A stretch of DNA of 64,000 nucleotides, from the NCBI RefSeq assembly GCF_001665605.1, contig NZ_LZSV01000003.1:59633-123632 (forward strand), given 5' to 3'. Positions within the stretch are counted from its first letter, which is position 1. Every line of letters starts with the position of its first letter. The notes beneath the pieces were generated by a model. The model saw only the letters and a list, made by a program, of their open reading frames with translations. It did not search any database and was not told the DNA's origin. Below are positions 38,901-48,300 of the stretch, piece by piece. Source of the stretch: Mycobacterium sp. 852014-50255_SCH5639931 (GTDB lineage: Bacteria > Actinomycetota > Actinomycetes > Mycobacteriales > Mycobacteriaceae). The position numbers and the translations under genes were made by a program.

Positions 38901-41464
38901 AGAACAAGCACATTCACCTGGTCACCGCGTACGCGCCCTGGGCGGAACTGCCCGAGCTGTCCGCGGCGATCGCGGGGCAGTTGCGGACGGCCGATCCCGA
39001 TCGGCATGTCGTGGTGGATTTGGAGCTGTGGCGGCACGGCGAGGCGGCGGATATCGACACCGTCATCGCGGAAGCCGAAAAGCTGCTTGCCGGATGCCAT
39101 TTCGGGCGCCTGTTGTGGCGCCTGGATCTGACCGTGACAACCCTCGACGGGGCCGCGCCGGAGCGCTTCCGCACCCACCACATGACCTACCGGCAGCGGG
39201 ACGGTCAATTCGTCGAGGACGCGCTTTATCGCAATCTGCATCCGATGTTGGCCAAGCGGCTCGAGTTATGGCGGCTGGCGAACTTCGAACTGCGGCGGCT
39301 GCGCTCGGCCGAAGACGTGTACGTGTTCCACGCGGTGGCCCACGACAATCCCACCGATCACCGGCTTTTCGCGCTCGCCGAAGTGCGTGACCTGACGCCG
39401 GTGCGGGCCGCGGGCGGCGCGGTGCGATACCCGCGCCTGGAGCTGATGGGTCTGCTGGCACTGTCGGCGATGCAGGAGGCGCTGACCACGTTCGAGGCGC
39501 GCAACCGGCCGGCCACCAACCGGATGGTGCTCTACGTGCGGCCCCCGTGGGAGGTTTCCCGCGGGGCGTGGGACGAACTGGCCGGATCGTTGGCGCCGCT
39601 GGCGGTCGGCGCCGGGCTGGAGAAGGTGGTGCTGCGTGTGCGCTACCCGGACGGTCGCGATGCCGTGCTCGACCTGGAGGGCTTAGACGGGGGCATGACG
39701 ATACGCGAACGCCCGCCGGACAAGCAACCCGTCCGTCCGTTGACGGCGTATCAGCAGAAGCTATTGCGCGCCAATCGCTTTGGTGCCCCCTATCCGTACG
39801 AGATCGTGCGGATGCTTACGCCTCCGCCTGGTGCCGTTTCACGGTTTCCCGCCGGGCGGTTCGTCGAACACGACCTGGACGAGCGGGGCAGCCTGGCGCC
39901 CGTGTCGCGGCCGTACGGAAACAACAGCGCCAACATCGTGGTCGGCGTGCTCGGCAACGACACCGAGAAAATCCCGGAGGGCATGTCCCGGGTGGCGCTG
40001 TTCGGCGATCCGACCCGCGGGCTGGGCAACCTGGCCGAGCCGGAGTGCCGGCGCATCATCGCTGCGCTGGATCTGGCCGAGCGGATGCGGGTGCCGGTCG
40101 AGTGGTTCGCGCTGTCGTCCGGGGCGAAGATCGCGATGGACAGCGGCACGGAGAACATGGACTGGATTGCCGCCGTGCTGCGCCGCCTCATCGAGTTCAC
40201 CCAGGCCGGCGGGGAGGTGAACATCATTGTCACCGGGGTGAACGTGGGCGCCCAGCCGTACTGGAACGGCGAGTCGACGATGCTGATGCACACGCGGGGC
40301 ATCCTGGTGATGACGCCGGCCAGCGCGATGGTGCTTACCGGTAAACAGGCGCTGGACTTTTCCGGCGGGGTGTCCGCCGAAGACAACTTCGGTATCGGCG
40401 GTTTCGACCGCATCATGGGGCCCAACGGCCAGGGGCAGTATTGGGCTCCCACGCTGGCCGACGCTTGCGACATCCTGCTGCGCCATTACGAGTACACCTA
40501 CGTGCCGCCCGGCGAGCGGTGGCCGCGCCGGCGCACCACCACCGACCCGGTGGAACGTGACGTGCGATCCGCGCCGCACTCCGGGTGCGACATGGCGACG
40601 GTTGGCGAAATCTTCTCCGCCGACCACAATCCGGAGCGTAAGAAGCCGTTCGACATGCGCTCGGTGATGCGGGCCGCGGCCGACGCCGACTCCGCGCCGC
40701 TGGAACGCTGGAGCCATTGGCGCGGCGCGGAGACCGCGATCGTGTGGGACGCCCACATCGGCGGAATCCCGGTGTGCCTGCTCGGAATCGAGTCGCACGC
40801 CGTGCCCCGTCGCGGATTCGTGCCCGCGGGCGGCCCCACCGCGTGGTCGTCGGGGACGCTGTTTCCCCAGTCGTCCCGCAAGCTCGCCCGCGCGATCAAC
40901 GCGGCCAGCGGCAACCGCCCGGTCGTCGTGCTGGCGAACTTGTCCGGTTTCGACGGCTCGCCGGAGTCCATGCGCCGCTGGCAACTGGAGTACGGGGCCG
41001 AAATCGGCCGCGCGGTGACGAATTTCCGCGGGCCGATCGTCTTCGTCGTGGTGTCCCGCTACCACGGTGGCGCCTTCGTGGTGTTTTCGACGAAACTCAA
41101 CGACCGGCTGGAGATCGCCGCCGTCGAGGGCTCATTCGCCTCCGTGATCGGCGGTGCGCCGGCCGCCGCCACCGTCTTCGTCCGGGACGTGGAGGCGCGC
41201 ACCGATTCCGATCCCCGGGTCCGCGAGGCCACCGAAACAGCCCGCGACGCAATGGGTTCCGATGCCGCGAGCGCACGGGCCCACCTCGCCGAGCTCAGGG
41301 CGGCGGTGCACGCCGAGAAGCTCAGCGAAGTGGCCGACGAGTTCGATCGCGTGCACACGGTCGAGCGCGCGCTGGCGGTCGGCTCGGTCAACCACATCAT
41401 CACCGCCCGCGGGCTGCGGCCCTACCTCGTCGACGCTCTAGACCGGGGCATGTCAACCCTGTAG
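35948..41464 (+). CDS. Single-chain acyl-CoA carboxylase (BC-BCCP-central-CT) with eukaryote-like layout
   Basis: A protein of 1838 residues from the ATG at 35948, with GAGGGGAAG just upstream. Biotin carboxylase spans about 1-450 (KAAAGGGGRGIR near 176; MEVNTRLQVEHPVTE near 310). The BCCP domain is about 590-665, with biotinyl Lys628 in ESMKMET. Residues about 680-1310 resemble the central region of eukaryotic acetyl-CoA carboxylase (VYIRRFYRIRRLRN; YRNLHPMLAKRLELWRLANFEL; PYPYEIVRML). The two carboxyltransferase halves follow (about 1320-1550 and 1555-1838; LSSGAKIAMDSG, FDGSPESM). It should make malonyl-CoA or a related extender, probably for the adjacent PKS. Mycobacteria normally use separate AccA and AccD subunits, so this layout is unusual. 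Its 3' end overlaps the convergent PPTase by 12 bases. Confidence 0.9.
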   Translation: MNTEIRRLAIVNRGEPAVRALTAVAELNQAGDQPPIRTIVFYTDADADAWYVRQADEAVLLGTATFADPADGTRRSRYLDQPAVMAALRESAADAVWVGWGFLAEHASFAQACEEAGIVFVGPGSATIRRLGDKVAAKRLAEQVDVPVVCWSGGPVDDVAHASALATRLGYPLLVKAAAGGGGRGIRTVYSAAELAAALPSARAEAQLAFGDPTVFLEKLVPAARHVEVQVIADHYGTVWAAGVRDCTLQRRRQKVLEESASTVLDAAGERAIREAAVRLAAAAGYRNAGTVEFLVDPGTGDFLFMEVNTRLQVEHPVTEVTTGLDLVKLQLHVARGGRLVGAPPQVFGHAIEARVCAEDPEEAFTPAPGRLTCLRLPTGNGIRVDAGVREGDRIPPDFDSMIAKIVAWGSDRTEALARLRRALLDTTIVVEGGTTNRSFLLSLLNRPEVRDGCFDNHWLDRLTAEGAHLPAPDPVALLVAAVESYDLEEAAERAAFHARAARGGAETSAEVGHRCRLRYRGQRYIVDVYRTGVRTYRVTGAGAADVTVSDRDGYERRVVVGGVAHRVLSVVEGATLRVEIDGVAHTVSRDDGGLVRSPGPAFVVSVLVEPGDQVVEGDRLAVLESMKMETTLTAPFAGTVASVEAGANVQVEAGAPVVRIATSDTRQRVGAAAVDFTGLRVAEPPGTPACERVYGALRSYLLGYDLDPTSVQAMLTRQRRLGEIATPTDTDLLRCEDSLLDLFTDVGSLYRPRGEVEPEEALVDGSTREYLLSFLQWLDADRAGLPDSYRGRLERALSRYGVRGLERTPELEEAVVWMFRSFRRVGELAGAVTDILERRLRHRAELAKVADPEMRSRLDRLAAMQGRQRNVADLARDVRFHYFDEPLLAATITHEYSRVQRDLDGLRDEPDGAGRSRRIDRLVACAQPLRAELLRRWRSSRDPGLHRVLAEVYIRRFYRIRRLRNVSVGEHDAWMLGSADYDFENKHIHLVTAYAPWAELPELSAAIAGQLRTADPDRHVVVDLELWRHGEAADIDTVIAEAEKLLAGCHFGRLLWRLDLTVTTLDGAAPERFRTHHMTYRQRDGQFVEDALYRNLHPMLAKRLELWRLANFELRRLRSAEDVYVFHAVAHDNPTDHRLFALAEVRDLTPVRAAGGAVRYPRLELMGLLALSAMQEALTTFEARNRPATNRMVLYVRPPWEVSRGAWDELAGSLAPLAVGAGLEKVVLRVRYPDGRDAVLDLEGLDGGMTIRERPPDKQPVRPLTAYQQKLLRANRFGAPYPYEIVRMLTPPPGAVSRFPAGRFVEHDLDERGSLAPVSRPYGNNSANIVVGVLGNDTEKIPEGMSRVALFGDPTRGLGNLAEPECRRIIAALDLAERMRVPVEWFALSSGAKIAMDSGTENMDWIAAVLRRLIEFTQAGGEVNIIVTGVNVGAQPYWNGESTMLMHTRGILVMTPASAMVLTGKQALDFSGGVSAEDNFGIGGFDRIMGPNGQGQYWAPTLADACDILLRHYEYTYVPPGERWPRRRTTTDPVERDVRSAPHSGCDMATVGEIFSADHNPERKKPFDMRSVMRAAADADSAPLERWSHWRGAETAIVWDAHIGGIPVCLLGIESHAVPRRGFVPAGGPTAWSSGTLFPQSSRKLARAINAASGNRPVVVLANLSGFDGSPESMRRWQLEYGAEIGRAVTNFRGPIVFVVVSRYHGGAFVVFSTKLNDRLEIAAVEGSFASVIGGAPAAATVFVRDVEARTDSDPRVREATETARDAMGSDAASARAHLAELRAAVHAEKLSEVADEFDRVHTVERALAVGSVNHIITARGLRPYLVDALDRGMSTL

Positions 41465-42220
41465 CGGCCGGTCGAGCCAAGAATGTCGCGGTTGGGCCGC
41501 CGCCAGCACGCCGGGATCGCCAAGGGCGACAGGCGGTTCGGTCGCTACCGCTGTGACCTCTGTGGCCACCGTGAGCACGAAACGACCGTCTCGCCGCCAC
41601 CAGCCGGGAAATACCGTTCCCTCCGCGGCGCCCACCGTCAGCTCGCCCCAGCCGTCACCGCGCGGAGCCGTCAGCGTCACCTCCAAGGAACGGGTGTCCC
41701 GGCGCAGTCCGGTGCGCAACACCTTGAGCGCACTTTCTTTCGCCGACCAGATCAGGTTCGCGGCCATGTCACGCTCGTCCCCGGCGGCGCGCGAGGCAAC
41801 GTGTTCTCGCTCGGCCGCGGTGAGGAAGTCGAGCACGAAGCCGGGTGTGCGCGGCTCCACCAGCTCCAGGTCGCAGCCAACCGGCGACTCCGCGCCCTCG
41901 CCCGCCGGGCGAGCCACGCAGACCGCCCAACCCGCGCGGTCGGTGATCGACACCTCCAACCCGAGCGTGGTTCCCTCGACGCAGACGTATGGGGCGCCGC
42001 TGGGCGCGTTGCGGATCTCGATGCCGGCGAGGGCCGCCGGGTCGGTGGGCCGGCCGGTCACTGCGGCGACGGCGTACTTGGCGACCAGCCGCCGCAGCAG
42101 ATATTCGGTGCGCCGCTTGGTAAACCGCAGCGCGGCCAGGCTGGCCGCCTCCGCCGGCGCCAGCCATCGTTCACCGGCGGGTAGGTCATCCTCGCCCATG
42201 GCGAGCCAGCGAGCTTCCAC
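41453..42220 (-). CDS. Sfp-type 4'-phosphopantetheinyl transferase
   Basis: About 255 residues from the GTG at 42220; an ATG at 42199 would give 248. The family motifs are VGCDLELVEPRT (Mg-binding Asp and Glu) and NLIWSAKESALKVLR (the WxxKES core). It transfers phosphopantetheine from CoA to carrier-protein serines. M. tuberculosis has AcpS and PptT elsewhere, so this is probably an extra enzyme for the local megasynthases. It starts one base after the stop of the metallo-hydrolase gene, so the two are cotranscribed. It is convergent with the carboxylase gene. Whether it can modify the threonine carrier sites of the large PKS is an open question. Confidence 0.88.
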   Translation of the reverse strand: MEARWLAMGEDDLPAGERWLAPAEAASLAALRFTKRRTEYLLRRLVAKYAVAAVTGRPTDPAALAGIEIRNAPSGAPYVCVEGTTLGLEVSITDRAGWAVCVARPAGEGAESPVGCDLELVEPRTPGFVLDFLTAAEREHVASRAAGDERDMAANLIWSAKESALKVLRTGLRRDTRSLEVTLTAPRGDGWGELTVGAAEGTVFPGWWRRDGRFVLTVATEVTAVATEPPVALGDPGVLAAAQPRHSWLDRPLQG

Positions 42221-42221
42221 C

Positions 42222-42974
42222 TCATCCCCCGCGGGCAAGCGCGGTCGCCCGGTCGGTGGCTTCGCGGATCGGACCGCGCCACAGGTCGCCGTGGCCGGGC
42301 GCCAGCGTCTCGGTCTCCAGGAGGGCCAGCGCTGCCAGGCTGCGGACGCAATCGTCCTGGCTGTGGCTGAACACCGCCGGCAGGAGTTGCGGCCCACCGC
42401 GACGCAGCAACGGATGGCCGGTGATCAGGGCGTCGCCACTGGCCAGCACCCCGTCGACCAGATACGAGCAATGCCCGCCGGTGTGTCCCGGGGTTGGAAT
42501 GGCCATCGGGCGCCCCGGCAGACCGGCGGCCACCTCGGGGGTCAGCGGCCGGGTGGACGGGATGCCGTCGCGGATCAGGCCGCCGCTGCGCACCACGTGC
42601 AGACCCCACACCGCCCATCGGGGGCGCCAAATGCGAAGTGCGACATCGAAAATCGAGACCTGCTCCAGGTACTCGCGCTTCGCGTGCCCCACTTCGTCCG
42701 CGTGGCAATACACATTCGTGCCGTAGGTGTTGGCGAACCAGATCGCCGAGCCCAGGTGGTCGATGTGCGCGTGCGTCAGCAGGATGGCGCGCACGTCGCC
42801 GGCGTCGTAGCCCAGCTCCCGCAGCGAAGCGAGCACGTCGTCGCGGTCCCCGGGATAGCCGGCGTCGATCAACATCACCCCGGTGTCGTCGGCGACCACC
42901 GTCCAGTTCACGGCGTGGCCCTGAGCGAGGTACACCGTGTCGGTGACTTGAACGAGAGTCGGCGCCGGTCCCAT
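42222..42974 (-). CDS. Metallo-beta-lactamase-fold hydrolase (Rv0406c-like)
   Basis: A protein of 250 residues from the ATG at 42974. The zinc motif is LLTHAHIDHLGS (HxHxDH) near residue 72; later ligands are in TPGHTGGHCSY and SGDALITG, and LAPGHGDLWRG gives the last His. Such enzymes hydrolyse thioesters, lactones or esters. The position next to fgd1, on the opposite strand, matches Rv0406c of M. tuberculosis, which marks the return to conserved synteny. It shares a transcript with the phosphopantetheinyl transferase, so it could act as a stand-alone thioesterase for the cluster, but conservation in species lacking the cluster argues for an independent role. Confidence 0.87.
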   Translation of the reverse strand: MGPAPTLVQVTDTVYLAQGHAVNWTVVADDTGVMLIDAGYPGDRDDVLASLRELGYDAGDVRAILLTHAHIDHLGSAIWFANTYGTNVYCHADEVGHAKREYLEQVSIFDVALRIWRPRWAVWGLHVVRSGGLIRDGIPSTRPLTPEVAAGLPGRPMAIPTPGHTGGHCSYLVDGVLASGDALITGHPLLRRGGPQLLPAVFSHSQDDCVRSLAALALLETETLAPGHGDLWRGPIREATDRATALARGG

Positions 42975-43019
42975 GCCCGCGAGTTTAGGAGCGTTCGCCC
43001 CGAGGAGTAGAAATGACCC

Positions 43020-44033
43020 GTGGCTGAACTGAAACTTGGATACAAAGCGTCCGCCGAACAATTCGCACCTCGTGAGCTCGTCGAACTGGCCGTGGCCGCC
43101 GAAGGCCACGGCATGGACAGCGCCACCGTCAGCGACCATTTCCAGCCGTGGCGGCACGAGGGCGGGCATGCGCCGTTCTCGCTGGCCTGGATGACGGCGG
43201 TCGGGGAGCGCACCGAACGGATCGTGCTGGGCACCTCGGTGCTCACCCCGACGTTCCGATACAACCCCGCGGTGATCGCGCAGGCGTTCGCCACCATGGC
43301 CTGCCTGTACCCGAACCGGATCTTCCTGGGCGTCGGCACCGGAGAGGCGTTGAACGAGATAGCCACCGGCTACGAGGGCGACTGGCCGGAGTTCAAGGAG
43401 CGCTTCGCCCGGCTACGCGAATCGGTGCGATTGATGCGGGAGTTGTGGCGCGGTGACCGCGTCGACTTCGACGGCGAGTACTACCGCCTCAAGGGCGCCT
43501 CGATCTACGACGTGCCGGAGGGTGGCGTCCCCATCTACATCGCCGCCGGCGGCCCGGCGGTGGCCAAATACGCCGGTCGCGCGGGCGACGGCTTCATCTG
43601 CACGTCCGGCAAGGGCGAAGAGCTGTATAAGGACAAGCTGATCCCGGCGGTGAAGGAGGGAGCGGCCGCCGCGGAACGCAACATCGACGACGTCGACAAG
43701 ATGATCGAGATCAAGATCTCCTACGACCCGGATCCCGAGCTGGCGCTGGAGAACACGCGGTTCTGGGCGCCGCTGTCGTTGACCGCCGAGCAGAAGCACA
43801 GCATCGACGACCCGATCGAGATGGAGAAGGCGGCCGACGCGCTGCCGATCGAGCAGGTCGCCAAGCGCTGGATCGTGGCGTCGGACCCCGACGAGGCCGT
43901 CGAGAAGGTGGCCCAGTACGTGGGATGGGGCCTGAACCACTTGGTGTTCCACGCGCCCGGCCACGACCAGCGTCGCTTCCTGGAGCTGTTCGAGAAGGAC
44001 CTCGCGCCCAGGCTGCGCAGGCTGGCCTCATAG
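43020..44033 (+). CDS. fgd1: F420-dependent glucose-6-phosphate dehydrogenase
   Basis: A protein of 337 residues starting at GTG 43020 ([15 protein letters not shown]), with a GAGGAG site upstream. The sequence is very close to M. tuberculosis Fgd1 (Rv0407), including [47 protein letters not shown] and the C-terminal [15 protein letters not shown]. It oxidises glucose 6-phosphate to 6-phosphogluconolactone and reduces coenzyme F420. This supplies reduced F420 for redox protection and, in M. tuberculosis, for activation of nitroimidazole drugs. It is followed by pta after 14 bases. Confidence 0.97.
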   Translation: MAELKLGYKASAEQFAPRELVELAVAAEGHGMDSATVSDHFQPWRHEGGHAPFSLAWMTAVGERTERIVLGTSVLTPTFRYNPAVIAQAFATMACLYPNRIFLGVGTGEALNEIATGYEGDWPEFKERFARLRESVRLMRELWRGDRVDFDGEYYRLKGASIYDVPEGGVPIYIAAGGPAVAKYAGRAGDGFICTSGKGEELYKDKLIPAVKEGAAAAERNIDDVDKMIEIKISYDPDPELALENTRFWAPLSLTAEQKHSIDDPIEMEKAADALPIEQVAKRWIVASDPDEAVEKVAQYVGWGLNHLVFHAPGHDQRRFLELFEKDLAPRLRRLAS

Positions 44034-44047
44034 GGCAGGCGTTCAGC

Positions 44048-46141
44048 GTGCCCGAGGCCTCCCGGCCGGATTCCCAACCCTCGGCGATCTACATCGCCGC
44101 GCCCGAGGGGGACACCGGCAAGTCAACGATCGCTTTGGGAATCATGCACCACCTCGCCGCGACCGTGGCCAAGGTCGGGGTGTTCCGGCCGATCACCCGG
44201 TTCGGCGAAGACCGCGACTACATCCTCGAGCTGCTGCTGGCGCACAGCACCGCCGGCCTGCCCTACGAGCGGTGCGTAGGCGTGACCTATCAGGAGTTGC
44301 ACGCCGACCGCGACGCCGCGCTTGCCGACATCGTCGACCGATACCACGCGATGGCCGAAGCGTGCGACGCGGTGGTGATCGTCGGCAGTGACTACACGGA
44401 CGTCGCCAGCCCCGCTGAGCTTTCCGTCAACGCCCGTATCGCGGTCAACCTCGGCGCACCGGTGCTGCTGGTGGTGCGGGCCAAGGGGCGCACCGCGGAG
44501 GACGTCGTGCATGTCGTGCAGGCGTGTCTGGACGAGTTGGCCGCCCAGCACGCCCACACCGCGGCGGTGGTGGCCAACCGCTGTGAGCCGTCGCAGGTGA
44601 GCGCAGTCGCGGAGGCGTTGCACGCGTTCATCCCGCAGAGTTACGTGCTGCCGAACGAGCCGTTGCTGCCCGCTCCTGCGGTCTCAGACCTGCAGAAGGC
44701 GGTGAACGGAACGCTGGTCAGCGGTGACACCGCGCTGATGGGACGTGAAGTGCTGGGCGTGATGGTCGCGGGTATGACCGCCGATCACGTGCTGGAGCGG
44801 CTGTCTGACGGGGTCGCGGTCATCACCCCCGGCGACCGCTCGGACGTGGTGCTGGCGGTCGCCAGCGCCCATGCGGCCGAAGGCTTTCCGTCGCTGTCGT
44901 GCATGGTCCTCAACGGCGGGTTCGAGCTGCATCCGTCGATCAGCGCTCTGGTGGCCGGCCTGCGGCTCCGGCTGCCCATCGTCACCACCACGCTGGGCAC
45001 CTACGACACGGCCAGCGCCGCGGCATCGGCTCGCGGCCGGGTGACGGCCACCTCGCAGCGCAAGATCGACACCGCGCTGCAGCTGATGGACCGCTACGTC
45101 GATATCGCGGACATGTTGGCGCAGCTCGCTATTCCGATCCCGACCGTGACCACCCCGCAGATGTTCACCCACCGTCTGCACCTGCTGGCTCGCGCGGATC
45201 GCAAGCGCATCGTGCTTCCCGAAGGCGACGACGACCGTATCCTCAAGTCGGCCGGCCGCCTGCTGCAGCGCCAGATCGCCGGCCTGACGATCCTCGGCGA
45301 TGAAGCCGGAATCCGTTTACGTGCAGCGGAACTCGGCGTGGACCTCGGTGACACGAAGGTGATCGACCCGCGCACCAGCGAATTGCGCTATCAGTTCGCC
45401 GACCAGTACGCCGAGTTACGCAAGGCAAAGGGGATCACGGTCGAGCACGCCCGCGAGATCATGTGCGACGCCACGTACTTCGGCACCATGATGGTGCACG
45501 ACGGCATGGTCGACGGGATGGTGTCCGGCGCGGCCCACACCACCGCGCACACCGTTCGGCCGGCGTTCGAAATCATCAAGACCATCCCCGACGTCTCCAC
45601 CGTCTCCAGCGTTTTCTTCATGTGCCTGCCCGACCGGGTGCTGGCCTACGGTGACTGTGCGATCGTCCCCAACCCGACGCCGGAACAGCTGGCCGACATC
45701 GCCATCTCTTCGTCGCGTACCGCCGCGCAATTCGGCATCGAGCCGCGGGTGGCCATGCTGTCCTATTCCACCGGCGACTCCGGTGCCGGAGCCGATGTGG
45801 AAAAGGTCAGGGCAGCAACGGAATTAGTGCGTTCCCGGGCGCCCGACCTGCCCGTCGAGGGTCCGATCCAGTACGACGCCGCGATCGAGCCGTCGGTCGC
45901 GGCCGCCAAGCTGGGCGACTCGCCGGTAGCCGGCCGCGCCACCGTGCTGATCTTTCCCGACCTCAACACCGGCAACAACACCTACAAGGCGGTGCAGCGC
46001 AGTGCGGGGGCGATCGCGATAGGGCCGGTGCTGCAGGGCTTACGCAAGCCGGTGAACGATTTGTCCAGGGGTGCGTTGGTCGAAGACATCGTCAACACGG
46101 TTGCCATCACCGCGATTCAGGCGCAGGGCGCCCGTGGTTAA
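44048..46141 (+). CDS. pta: Phosphate acetyltransferase
   Basis: A protein of 697 residues from the GTG at 44048, just after an AGGGCAGG site. The N-terminal part (about 1-350) is a P-loop DRTGG-type domain ([13 protein letters not shown] near 15). The C-terminal part is the catalytic PTA_PTB domain ([20 protein letters not shown] near 385; [15 protein letters not shown] near 580; [16 protein letters not shown] near 640). It interconverts acetyl-CoA and acetyl phosphate and pairs with AckA for acetate metabolism. The 3' end overlaps ackA by 8 bases. It corresponds to Rv0408. Confidence 0.96.
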   Translation: MPEASRPDSQPSAIYIAAPEGDTGKSTIALGIMHHLAATVAKVGVFRPITRFGEDRDYILELLLAHSTAGLPYERCVGVTYQELHADRDAALADIVDRYHAMAEACDAVVIVGSDYTDVASPAELSVNARIAVNLGAPVLLVVRAKGRTAEDVVHVVQACLDELAAQHAHTAAVVANRCEPSQVSAVAEALHAFIPQSYVLPNEPLLPAPAVSDLQKAVNGTLVSGDTALMGREVLGVMVAGMTADHVLERLSDGVAVITPGDRSDVVLAVASAHAAEGFPSLSCMVLNGGFELHPSISALVAGLRLRLPIVTTTLGTYDTASAAASARGRVTATSQRKIDTALQLMDRYVDIADMLAQLAIPIPTVTTPQMFTHRLHLLARADRKRIVLPEGDDDRILKSAGRLLQRQIAGLTILGDEAGIRLRAAELGVDLGDTKVIDPRTSELRYQFADQYAELRKAKGITVEHAREIMCDATYFGTMMVHDGMVDGMVSGAAHTTAHTVRPAFEIIKTIPDVSTVSSVFFMCLPDRVLAYGDCAIVPNPTPEQLADIAISSSRTAAQFGIEPRVAMLSYSTGDSGAGADVEKVRAATELVRSRAPDLPVEGPIQYDAAIEPSVAAAKLGDSPVAGRATVLIFPDLNTGNNTYKAVQRSAGAIAIGPVLQGLRKPVNDLSRGALVEDIVNTVAITAIQAQGARG

Positions 46142-47291
46142 CGCCAACCGGACTGTGCTGGTGATCAACTCCGGCTCGTCCTCGCTGAAATACCAGTTGG
46201 TCGAACCCGACTCCGGCAAGGCCCGGGCGACGGGCAACGTCGAACGGATCGGGGAGGAGTCGTCCCCGGTTCGCGACCACGACACGGCGCTGCGGCAAGC
46301 GTTCGACGCGCTGTCGGAGCAGGGCATCGACCTACGCGATTGCGGTTTGGTGGCGGTGGGCCACCGGGTCGTGCACGGCGGCCAGACGTTCTATAAGCCC
46401 ACACCGGTGGACGACGCTGTGCTCGACAAGCTGGACGAATTATCGGAACTGGCGCCGCTGCACAATCCCCCCGCGGTCAAAGGAATCGAGGTGGCGCGCA
46501 AGCTGCTTCCGGACATTCCGCACATCGCGGTCTTCGACACGGCGTTCTTCCATGACATGCCGCCCGCGGCCGCGACCTATGCCATCGACCGCAGCCTGGC
46601 CGAGCGCTGGCGGATCCGCCGCTATGGGTTTCATGGCACGTCGCACCGGTATGTCAGCGAGCAGGCCGCCGCCTTCTTGGGCCGGCCCCTGCGCGGTCTG
46701 AAACAGATTGTGCTGCATCTGGGTAACGGCTGCTCCGCCTCGGCGATCGCCGGCACCCGGCCCCTCGACACGTCGATGGGCCTGACGCCGCTCGAGGGCC
46801 TGGTGATGGGCACCCGCAGCGGTGACATCGACCCGAGCATCGTCAGCTATCTCTGCCACACCGCGAAGATGGGCGTCGACGAGGTCGAGTCCATGCTCAA
46901 CCAGCGGTCGGGGATGCTGGGCCTGTCCGGCGAGCGCGACTTCCGCCGGCTGCGCACCATGATCGAATCGGGCGACGGCGCAGCCCAATTGGCCTACAGC
47001 GTGTTCACTCACCGGCTGCGCAAGTACATCGGCGCCTACCTGGCGGTGCTCGGACACACCGATGTCATCACCTTCACCGCCGGGATCGGGGAAAACGATG
47101 CGGCGGTGCGCCGCGACGCGGTGTCCGGGCTGGAGGAGTTGGGCATCGTGCTCGACGAACGCCGAAACCTCGGCGGCGGCAAGGGCGCCCGGCAGATCTC
47201 CGCCGAGGCGTCGCCGATCGCCGTGCTGGTGATCCCGACCAACGAAGAACTCGCCATCGCCCGCGAGTGCGTGAGCGGGCTAAGCGGGTAA
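46134..47291 (+). CDS. ackA: Acetate kinase
   Basis: A protein of 385 residues from the GTG at 46134, the same length as I recall for M. tuberculosis AckA (Rv0409). The ASKHA-fold signatures are [15 protein letters not shown] at the N-terminus, the active-site HRVVHGG near 80, [13 protein letters not shown] near 165, [11 protein letters not shown] near 195, and [14 protein letters not shown] near 320. It converts acetyl phosphate and ADP to acetate and ATP, reversibly. The 8-base overlap with pta implies translational coupling. Confidence 0.96.
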   Translation: MVNANRTVLVINSGSSSLKYQLVEPDSGKARATGNVERIGEESSPVRDHDTALRQAFDALSEQGIDLRDCGLVAVGHRVVHGGQTFYKPTPVDDAVLDKLDELSELAPLHNPPAVKGIEVARKLLPDIPHIAVFDTAFFHDMPPAAATYAIDRSLAERWRIRRYGFHGTSHRYVSEQAAAFLGRPLRGLKQIVLHLGNGCSASAIAGTRPLDTSMGLTPLEGLVMGTRSGDIDPSIVSYLCHTAKMGVDEVESMLNQRSGMLGLSGERDFRRLRTMIESGDGAAQLAYSVFTHRLRKYIGAYLAVLGHTDVITFTAGIGENDAAVRRDAVSGLEELGIVLDERRNLGGGKGARQISAEASPIAVLVIPTNEELAIARECVSGLSG

Positions 47292-47320
47292 GGGCTCCAA
47301 GCGGTCTCCGCTTTCGCTGT

Positions 47321-47359
47321 GTGTGCGTTCACGGCTTTGAGTGTGCGCTCACGGTGGGA
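47321..47359. repeat. 39-base direct repeat, copy 1
   Basis: Identical over 39 bases to 48281-48319. It contains two near-identical units, GTGTGCGTTCACGG and GTGTGCGCTCACGG. An inverted unit (TGCACACTCGAC, 47404-47415) lies downstream, so the RNA could fold. It lies between ackA and the gene at 47452 and looks like a mycobacterial intergenic repeat. Confidence 0.85.
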
Positions 47360-47451
47360 AGATTCCCGGATTTCCGCCATGGGCGCACGCGCAGCGCCCT
47401 TGGTGCACACTCGACTGCCCTGTGCATAGCGGGAGTCGCGGAGGGTAGTCG

Positions 47452-48300
47452 ATGTGCGACCGTTCCGGCATGGAACCCGGGGAACCGTTTGTCGGCAGCG
47501 AGGCATTGACGTCGGGCGCGTTGAGCCGCCATCAAATGCGGACGCGTTATCGTGCCGTCTTCCCGAACGTCTACGTGTCCAACGATGCCCAGCTGTCGCT
47601 CGAGCGGCGGATCTCGGCGGCTTGGCTGTGGTCTGGGCGGACGGCGACGATAGTGGGCGCAGCGGCCGCCAGATTGCATGGCGCCGAATGGATTCCCGAC
47701 GACGTGCCCGTCGAGCTGAATCACGCCAACGCCCGTCCTCCCCGCGGTGTACTGACGCGGCGCGACGCGCTGCTGGACGGCGAGACGCAGATCGTGGGCG
47801 GCTATGCGGTCACCACACCCGAGCGCACCGCTTTCGATATCGGCCGGCGTGGGGCCGTGCGCTCGGCCGTGGTGCGGCTCGACGCGCTGGCGCGGGCAAC
47901 GGGCTTCAAGGTCGACGACGTGCAGCGCATCGCCAAGTGCCATCCAGGCTCACCCGGCCTGCGGCGACTCGAGACCGCGCTGGAATTGGTCGACGCCGGC
48001 GCCCAGTCGCCCAGGGAGAGCTACCTGCGCCTGCTCCTGATCGATGCCGGGCTCACACGGCCGCACACCCAGATCCCGGTGTTGGGTGTGGACGGAATGC
48101 CCCTCGCCTACCTTGACCTTGGCTGGGAGGACCAACACCGCACGGACAGAAGGCAATACGTCAAGGACGTTCGGCGTCTTGAGATGCTCGAGCAGATGGG
48201 GTGGATCATTGTCCGGGTCGTCGCGGAGGACCGGCCCGCCACCATCGTGCGCCGCGTTAAGGCCGCATTGGCCGCATCGAGTGTGCGTTCACGGCTTTGA
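47452..48300 (+). CDS. AbiEi/DUF559-type protein with an apparently shortened nuclease-like core
   Basis: A protein of 282 residues. Residues about 10-95 resemble the winged-helix region of AbiEi-type antitoxin-domain proteins common in mycobacteria (RAVFPNVYVS; ISAAWLWSGRTATIVGAAAARLHG). The C-terminal part is DUF559-like (QSPRESYLRLLLIDAGLTRPHTQIPV; HRTDRRQYVKDVRRLEMLEQMGWIIVRV). In relatives I recall, about ten residues with a VAVEYDG strand separate the LGW and QHRTD segments. Here the text runs LGWEDQHRTD, so that strand is missing. The last residues (SVRSRL) are encoded by the 39-base repeat, which also provides the stop. The start at 47452 is tentative; ATG 47470 is also possible. Function is unknown; no toxin gene is adjacent. 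Confidence 0.7.
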   Translation: MCDRSGMEPGEPFVGSEALTSGALSRHQMRTRYRAVFPNVYVSNDAQLSLERRISAAWLWSGRTATIVGAAAARLHGAEWIPDDVPVELNHANARPPRGVLTRRDALLDGETQIVGGYAVTTPERTAFDIGRRGAVRSAVVRLDALARATGFKVDDVQRIAKCHPGSPGLRRLETALELVDAGAQSPRESYLRLLLIDAGLTRPHTQIPVLGVDGMPLAYLDLGWEDQHRTDRRQYVKDVRRLEMLEQMGWIIVRVVAEDRPATIVRRVKAALAASSVRSRL

